Assembly: GCA_015143295.1 (NCBI GenBank)
Contig: JABCRI010001182.1
Coordinates: 1 to 64,000 of the forward strand
Source of the DNA: Tetracentron sinense
Taxonomy: Eukaryota; Streptophyta; Magnoliopsida; Trochodendrales; Trochodendraceae
Reading direction: 5' to 3'
Length of the DNA: 64,000 nt
The notes beneath the pieces were generated by a model, which did no database searches, was not told where the DNA came from, and worked only from the letters and a program-made list of their open reading frames with translations. Of the stretch, positions 57,577 through 64,000 are shown one piece after another (position 1 is the stretch's first letter; each line of letters opens with the position of its first letter). The position numbers and the translations under genes are program-made.

Positions 57577-57880
57577 CACTACAAAAATATAGGTTTTTAG
57601 CGGCAATTTTTTAACGGCGTTTAATAAAAAACGCCCCGAAAGATATTCAACTATGGCATTTCTATAAAAACGCCGTCAATTACATGGGCGGAGGACTCTA
57701 TAACGGCGTTTTATGAAAAATGCCGTAATTGGGGGATTCTCTGATGGCATTTTCCCAAAAAATGCCGTAGTTGGGGATTCTATCCCGGCGTTTTTAAAAA
57801 AGATGCTGTGAAAGAGGTGGCGGGAAGGGGCCTTTCACGGCATTTTTTAGAAACGCCATGAGAGGCCCTATATTTGGCAA
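57577..57880 (+). repeat. CACTA subterminal repeats
   Basis: About ten direct and inverted copies of a short motif around AACGGCGTTTT or AAAAACGCCGT within 300 bp. In En/Spm elements such subterminal motifs bind the TNPA-type protein and are needed for excision. Confidence 0.85.
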
Positions 57881-57929
57881 TTTTAGGGCCCGACCCTTTA
57901 CCACGTCTCTTTCCCTCCACATTTTCTCT

Positions 57930-58055
57930 CCCTTTCCCTCTCCTCCTCTTGCTCTCTGCTCCAGCTTCGGCTCCGGCTCTAGCTCCCTTGCTCTGATTCC
58001 GACTCCAGCTCCCCTGTGCTGCCTCTGCTCGTGCTCTCCGGTAAGTTTCTCTCTC
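57930..58055 (+). other. CACTA leader segment with splice donor, copy 1
   Basis: C/T-rich segment (CTCCAGCTTCGGCTCCGGCT) ending CTCTCCG|GTAAGTTTCTC, a near-consensus 5' splice site with GT at 58041. Repeated at 59,785-59,885. Likely a 5' leader exon of the transposon transcript. Confidence 0.55.
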
Positions 58056-59784
58056 TCTCTCTCAAATGTCTCTGAGAAGGGTATTTCTCTTTTGAAAGGG
58101 CATCAAACGCTTCTCTACTTGCTCGAAAATGTCTCTCTCCCTGTATTTATTCTCATTCACTCGGTCTTCCCAAGAACCCTCCCTTCTTGCACGAGAAGAG
58201 GGTTCTTTTTGCAAATTGCTCGAAAGAGAAAGACCGTTTCTTGTAAAAGTTGTCGTCTCTCATCTTCCTTACTTCTCTTTCATTTGCCTATCTCTTTCAA
58301 CGATTTCTTGATCTAGCACCTCATGAAACCCTAGAAATCGAAAGTCTAACTCGGTGATTAAAATCCATGATGAAGGGTTGATGCTTTGTTTTATGAGGCT
58401 GGTTGCATGTTTCTAGGGTTTTTTTTTTATTGAATATTTCGTGGGTTGATCTCGTTTCAGTGATTTTTAGATTCTAGAGTTTCAAATACTGCAAAAATGA
58501 TTTGATTTTCGCTAGTCTGAAATTTAGAATTGTAGTTTTCTGAATTTAAAAAGCCCATGTCGCTGCCATGAACGGTAGCCCTCTTTTTGCAAAGTCACAA
58601 GGGCCTTCAACTTGATAAAATTATGAAGAAACTGGTAGGAGTATTAATGGAAAAGTTCTCTGTAAAAGATAAGATTTCGTTTGGATTATTATGGAAACTC
58701 TTAAAAACATATCTATTTGAGATAGGGCTTTTTCCATATGAGCTTAACTGGGCATTGCTTGGGGTTTCATTTTAATCTTTAGATGTAATCCTAGCTTACC
58801 TTCCAAGAACAGGAAATAAAGATTTAACACAACTCTCAAAAACTTCTTTGCCGTCCAAAGACCCATTTACAGAGAAGAAACCTCCCTAAATTTACTACTA
58901 CCCATCTTAGGATGTCGATGTCGATGTCGATGTCGATTTCTTAGAATTCTCACGCTGTAGAGAGGTATTTGTTCTCTTGTTTGCTTTCTATTGATCTTTC
59001 TTCTTCTTTTGACTGCAAATTTGATGTGGGTTCTTTCTTATTTGTTTGTTTATTTTAAATTTTATACCCTTTGAATGAATCAATGGCGTGTTTGGTAGTT
59101 ATTGCAGAATTGGAAGTAATATTTGTAACCCAATGGGATTCTCTTCTGCAAATGCTAAGCTTCCTATCTGTTTGAGTATTGATCTGCAAATCATTTTTTT
59201 TCTTTTTCTTTTTTGACAAAAAGAAAATTCTTATTTGGGATTATCTTTGTTATGATTGTATTTTTACTCATTTATGGATAAGTAGATTATCTTTGTGTTT
59301 AATGCTGAAATGGGGCGAAGTGATTTACCCCAATTGAGTTCTGGTTTGGAAAATCTTGAAATCCCTTTCTCTTTATAACTGAACAAATTCATTTAATTTT
59401 CATCAGGAAGAAAGGGTTCTTGGCAAATTTTCCTTCTTGTTTTTAAATCATGCAGCATCTAGTTTTCCCTGGGTATGTTGTTGTGATTGCATTGTCAGAG
59501 GTTGAAGAACCTTAGACCTCATGTGTTTTTGTATATATGGGTATAATGACATCATGTTCTTGAAATTGAATTGGACTAAGATTGGAGGATGATTCTGATC
59601 CAAACTAATTAGTTTGAGTTCTACTGAGCCTAGCCATTTTTTTAGTTGTGACTAACTTATTACCCATGCAATCTGAGTTCATTTTCCACCTTAGGAAGGA
59701 TGGAGGTCTTTGCATCTCACTGAGATTTTCTCATCTTAATTCAGTTTTTCATCTATAAACCAGATTCGTCACCGACAGCATTGA
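58056..59784. other. CACTA 5' non-coding region
   Basis: T-rich, intron-like sequence between the two leader copies. Contains a GATGTC tandem tract (about 58,914-58,936). No gene recognised. Confidence 0.4.
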
Positions 59785-59885
59785 TCTTCTCCCCTTTGCT
59801 CCAGCTCCGGCTCCGGCTCCAGATCCAGCTCCCCTGCGTTGCCCTTGCTCGTCGTGTGCTCTCCGGTAAGTTTCTCTCTCTCTCA
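59785..59885 (+). other. CACTA leader segment with splice donor, copy 2
   Basis: Second copy of the leader segment, with CTCCGGCTCCGGCTCC and the same end CTCTCCG|GTAAGTTTCTC (GT at 59876). The two copies, 1.8 kb apart, could act as alternative first exons. Confidence 0.55.
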
Positions 59886-60887
59886 TCAGAAATACTCAGA
59901 AAGAACACCTGATCGAATCACTCTCTCTAGATTTTCGGTGATTTTTATTTTCTTCCTTTTTTCTATCTTTGACTTTTTGCTGAAGTCAATCTCTATGCGT
60001 TCTTGATCTATCATCGTATCAGTTTTCATGGATTTATATTTTATAATTTTCATGTTAATTAATTTAGAAGACCGCTTTTCGCATGCGGTTTTGGGTTCCC
60101 ATGAAATTCCCAGTACTCCATTCTATTTGTCCACTTTCCCATGCTTATCCTCACATCCATAGATAAAAAAATCTCAAATTAGCTGATATGTTCACCACAC
60201 ATATGATACAGTGATCAAACAATGAACATCTGATACAGTATGCTTACTACTGCAATCAATATGTGTCAGTCTTATATTTCATACTTGCACAAACTCATTA
60301 TTTAAGAGGAAACACATGACAAAAACTATAACCATTAAGATAAGTGAAGTATTCATGGTTCAATAAGTAAGCCACCTGTTGAATAGCAATAATACCCAAA
60401 CCGTAAGACAAACCAGACACATCTAACCGCCTGACATAACAACCTCCCAATGAGAACTGAGCTAATCCTTCCCAAATCATGCAAGTTTTAGCTCTAGATT
60501 GCATGCTTATATCCTCTTCTTGCTAACAACTTCATTTTGGAATAAGCCCACTGATTGATTGGTGTGTGAATGCGTTGATGGGCCGTGTTTGTAGTATAGG
60601 GTGTGGGGACTGGGGACCATCATACAATCCATTATTACATAATAATTTGGCAATATCACTGACTACCAAATTCCAGATGAACCCTGTAACTTAAACTTAT
60701 TTGCTTTTAAGGAGAATCGCATAGATGCAAGGGGGCGAAATACAACAACATTAGGGAGAACAATGAAAGTTGGTGCATTACTTACAGTTTACAAACTTCC
60801 TGTTCTTTGGCCATTATCTTAGAAATAATATTGCATCCTTACATCACATGACCTGCTTTCTAATATGGAAACAGGGTTTGGATGAAA

Positions 60888-61156
60888 TCACTTGACTGGT
60901 GCTAGAATTGTGTAGATCAGAAGGAATGTGACTACAACTATGGCCCCAGTTAGAGTGAACCTTGGACTGGTCCACAACATAAGGTTTGACCTCTCTGCTC
61001 TCTTGATAGGATCAACCTCCTCGGACAAAGGATAGTTGGAACGCCTAGGATTCCAGCTCACGTACTTGCCTGGATTAAACTGTGAGAAGAGTGTCTTCTT
61101 TCCTTGCTTCCTAAAGCTTGACCAAGCTTTGTCCCAGTCTGTTGAGAACCTATCAC
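60888..61156 (-). pseudogene. captured host exon, thylakoid/membrane-like protein C-terminus
   Basis: A clean minus-strand frame of 89 residues ending in TGA at 60,888-60,890. Its upstream edge reads TTTCTCAG|GTGATAGG, a good 3' splice site, so this is a 3'-terminal exon. Residues: DRFSTDWDKAWSSFRKQGKK, then LFSQFNPGKYVSWNPRR, PLSEEVDPIKRAERSNLMLW, and a C-terminal membrane segment FTLTGAIVVVTFLLIYTIL followed by APVK. The composition and codon flow look like a real plant protein; I recall no name with certainty. It lies inside the CACTA element, opposite to its transposase, which fits gene-fragment capture as known for Pack-CACTA elements. I found no other exon. It could instead be a live host gene if the element is not continuous. 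Confidence 0.65.
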
Positions 61157-63577
61157 CTGAGAAACGTGAATGAAGAACATGAATGTATTTCCTTTACTTT
61201 TTTGGTAAAATAGCACTTTTGAACGAATTAAGGGAAGAAGCAAGCTTCTTATTTTTTTCATTTTTTAAGGAAGCAATATCCATTAAAAAAGGACTATATA
61301 TAAACAGAAATTATAAAAGATGGAAACCTGCTGGATATGACAATTGCAATATAAAACCAGAAAACTAAAAGTATTAAAAATCCATATGCGTTATGATTTT
61401 TATTCTTCGTCAAAAGTCAAATGTTCTTTGTATATTGTGTTTGTAAAACCAAAGGTTGGAGAGTGATTCAAGGGCCTTCAAATTGCAGAGAGTTTGTCTA
61501 TAGATGAGTTACTAAAGCTTATAAGCCTTTTTTAAAAATTATTAATATGAGTACGCAAGCTGCTTGCAAGAGGGTTTTTTTTAACCAAGTTGGTTGTGTG
61601 TAGCTTATTTATGGATGGCTAAGTGTCTTAGGTAGAATATATAGATCATTTCTTATCTTTTGTGGCAACTTTTGGAAAGGTTTATTTGCCTTTGCTACCA
61701 TATGTAGTGCGTATATATACTACATTTTTTGGTGAAAATGTGGGATGGGGTTTGAGCATGCATCTGTGAGTTGCCTAATATTACATGTGTAACTAACATG
61801 GGTCTCTGGTGAGGATAATTGGATTAATAGAGATTAAATATTTTTGTACACAACGTGGTCTTTGTGAACAGATATTCTAGTTCATAGTCAGCATAAGCAA
61901 AATATAAATCTGTTCACGAAGTTCTTTCCTGCTTAGATGGCAATCCACCTCAATGTAAGAAACCTGTAGGGGGAATTGAATTTTGGATTTTGATTACACT
62001 GGCATCAAAACCCGTATACAAGAGTTGGATAAGTGAATAAAGACTTCAAGGTTGCAAGGAAGCTACACAAATAACAAGAACACCTTGGGACATCTAGCAA
62101 AGATAGTTCGATAAGCTCGGCTTAATTGTTTGAAGCTAGGCTTGAATCAAGCTTGATCCAAGCTCAAAAAGCTTGGCTAGATTCTAGAATACAATAGCTT
62201 GGGTCAAGATCCAATTGATTCAACTCGGTTTATGCTCAATTTGATTATTAAAAACCTATTTTAAGTGTGATAGTGTGATGTGTGTTATGTTCCCATAGTA
62301 TAACTTCTTTTCATTTATTCCTAGTTGATCTTAGACTTCTTGCAATAGCAGCTGATTGTAGTTAACTAAAGATCAATGTGACAACTTGAATATGCCTTAT
62401 TTTTCTTGAATAAAGGGATACTATATTTGCCACCATGGATGTGCATTCTTTATAAAGATGCTAACTGTAAGGGCTGTTTATTTATTTTGTTATGTCTGTG
62501 TTGGCTTATTCATATGTATATGTTGGAGTGTGATAATGTATTAATTACGTTATCATTTGCCAGAAGGGATATCTATATGTTAGTTTGGATGGTTATATCT
62601 TGTTGTTGACTTATGATCTTTGTGTATGTTTATGTTGGAGCATTATAATTTAAGATTACCTATGTAATGCATTATCAATTACTAAATAGGAATTCATGTG
62701 GGCACTAAATAGTTGCGAGTATTAGTCATCGTATGACTTCTACCTCGTGGTCTATTTTAAATGTTTAAACTGCTAATTAAAGGTGTGTATTTACTAAGTA
62801 TTGACTGTGTTGGCTTAAGTTCATACTCATGCATGCATTGAACCTTAGATCTCCCGTTCAAGAATCATTGTGTGACAAATGCATTTTGTGTATCACCTAT
62901 TTGGACGGATTAGTTGTAAACTATGGTGTTTAGTTCTCTTGTGGGGCTAAATGCAGGTTAACAACTTTTCAGTCTTGTTTGTGATAAAATGTATTTGTCT
63001 AAATATGATTCTTGAATTGTCCGGTTGGACAGTTTGAGAATGCATAATCTCCAATATAGTCAGTTGCTCATGGTTGGTCCAAATTAAGGAAAATTTTGTC
63101 AGTTGTTTCTCTTGTTCTCTGGGTACATACTTAGACAATGTGGCATGCATGCTTGCCCCTAGTCTAAGTCGTGTACTTGGAGAACCATAGAGAAATGCTG
63201 CCGAAATTCCCTTGAAATGGAACAAAACACTTGAGCTATTGACTTCTGGGGATTATGCATTCCTGAATGGGATAGGAACACCCCACTCGTTAGAAGAGGA
63301 GTTGATGATGATAGGAAGCATGCATGCATATATATGATTGTGTAGATGGTCAAGTTAATTGACATATGTTTTATTAAAACTTACTGATGTGATAAACTTT
63401 TGTTATTTCTCTAAATAACAAACGAAGACGGACTTATAAATCTAATCTTATAACTCATGGATAAGAGTTGGATTGGAATGTCAAGGTACTTTTATCTATA
63501 AGTTTTTATGAAGTATCAAATTAATTATGTATTGTTAGTATCTAAGCAATTGTGAATGCAATTGTTGTATTACATAG
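61157..63577. other. CACTA non-coding region, likely intron
   Basis: 2.4 kb of AT-rich sequence without recognisable genes. It ends in TTGTATTACATAG, a good 3' splice site (AG at 63576-63577) directly before the transposase exon. Confidence 0.5.
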
Positions 63578-64000
63578 GATGTCAAAGGAATATATAGAAG
63601 GGGTAAAGCAGTTTATACAATTTGCATTAGCTCGTGGAGCGACTAATAACAATGGCAGTATAAAGTGTCCGTGTCCCAAATGCAACAATGTGGTTTACCA
63701 AGATAGACTTACAGCTTTCGACCATATGATATGTAATGGATTCGACTTGAATTATAAAATCTGGTTTTATCATGGGGAAGACATATTGCAACACACACCT
63801 ACTGTCCAAGTTTCTCAAAATCCTTATGTGCAAGACAGACATAATGAGATGGAAGATATGGTGCACGATGTGTTCGGGGTCCCAAACCAAGATGAGGCTA
63901 CTAGTAGTCGGGATTCCAATCCTGAGTCTGATAGATTTTTCCAATTGATAAGGGATGCGGGACAGCCTTTGTATCCAGCATGTACGAAACACACCAAGTT
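63578..64000 (+). CDS. CACTA transposase (TNP2-type), N-terminal exon, partial
   Basis: Open frame from 63,579 to the window end without a stop, about 140 residues seen. It begins MSKEYIEGVKQFIQFALARG, followed by CPCPKCNN (Cys 30, 32, 35) and FDHMICNGFDLNYKIWFYHG: the transposase-associated domain (Transpos_assoc) at the N-terminus of plant En/Spm TNP2/TNPD transposases. An acidic linker follows (EMEDMVHDVFG). Family proteins usually begin with a short MDKSWM-like segment, so this ATG may be internal, reached by splicing at 63,577. The catalytic domain is beyond the window. No break in the visible part. Confidence 0.92.

Larger units (their letters stand above)
57577..64000 (+). mobile_element. 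CACTA (En/Spm) DNA transposon, 5' part
   Basis: Starts CACTACAAAAATATAGG at 57577, preceded by ACG as the likely 3-bp target copy. A subterminal repeat zone follows, then duplicated leader exons, a long non-coding stretch with a reverse-oriented host-like exon, and the first recognised exon of a TNP2-type transposase at 63,578, continuing off the right edge. It inserted into LTR layer g. Confidence 0.9.

Noticed and set aside
57858-58316. Plus-strand ORF of 152 codons (Ser/Leu-rich)
   Set aside because: Spans the CACTA leader and a strong splice donor at 58,041; composition follows a CT-rich leader.
61058-61261. Minus-strand ORF of 67 codons
   Set aside because: Shadow frame of the captured exon; the real frame is the one ending at 60,888.
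1-64000. tRNA, rRNA or organelle-derived genes
   Set aside because: None recognised on either strand; the only tRNA-related sequences are retrotransposon primer sites.

Overview
The window reads as nuclear DNA of a flowering plant. It is AT-rich, almost gene-free and built mainly of nested transposable elements. Ty3/gypsy LTR retrotransposons with plant-type initiator-Met tRNA primer sites dominate. A PIF/Harbinger transposon pair, a CACTA (En/Spm) transposon, one LINE tail and one MITE-like element are also present. I cannot place the species. Only about 39,760-43,118 looks like host DNA not buried in elements, and it holds the one convincing intact host gene, a single-exon DUF1336/EDR2_C protein on the minus strand (40,416-41,345).

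Left half (1-32,309): a nest inserted into Harbinger copy A. The outermost layer is plus-strand gypsy Element 3, whose pol survives from 18,103 and whose 3' LTR runs 20,469-32,309. A very young LTR element without coding capacity (22,153-31,930, TSD GAGCC) split that LTR. Minus-strand gypsy Element 2 (right end 18,102) cut the 5' side of Element 3. Element 2 carries a solo LTR in gag (12,108-14,401, TSD CCCAC), and its left LTR is broken by a second-family LTR (to 8,016). That second-family LTR in turn holds solo LTR 5,763-7,514 (TSD AGATC) and gypsy Element 1 (1-4,417, running off the left edge).

Middle (32,310-39,758): two PIF/Harbinger elements joined head to head as a palindrome with arms of about 2 kb. 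The right copy is split by solo LTR 35,760-38,174 (TSD ATAGT); the left arm preserves the uninterrupted site.

Right half (43,119-64,000): a second nest of gypsy LTRs in both orientations, up to seven levels deep. LTR 43,119 holds LTR 43,656, which holds LTR 43,763. LTR 43,763 contains two sub-nests. The first is LTR 44,265-51,817, then 45,288-50,318, then 46,689-49,500, then a 503-bp fragment. The second is LTR 52,643 onward, holding LTR 53,845-57,084 and a CACTA transposon from 57,577 to the window end. The CACTA reaches the first recognised exon of its TNP2-type transposase at 63,578 and carries on its minus strand a clean 3'-terminal exon of what looks like a captured host membrane-protein gene (60,888-61,156).

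The most unusual signals lie inside the gypsy LTRs. Nearly all share a short acidic ORF near the LTR 3' end, in two subtypes, six copies fully open. It is preceded by an almost invariant 15-mer. The same LTRs carry, just before the TATA position, a block whose short palindromic motif differs from LTR to LTR, and in one LTR this block is replaced by a minisatellite of about 0.9 kb. Retroelement coding remnants are described as fossils only.
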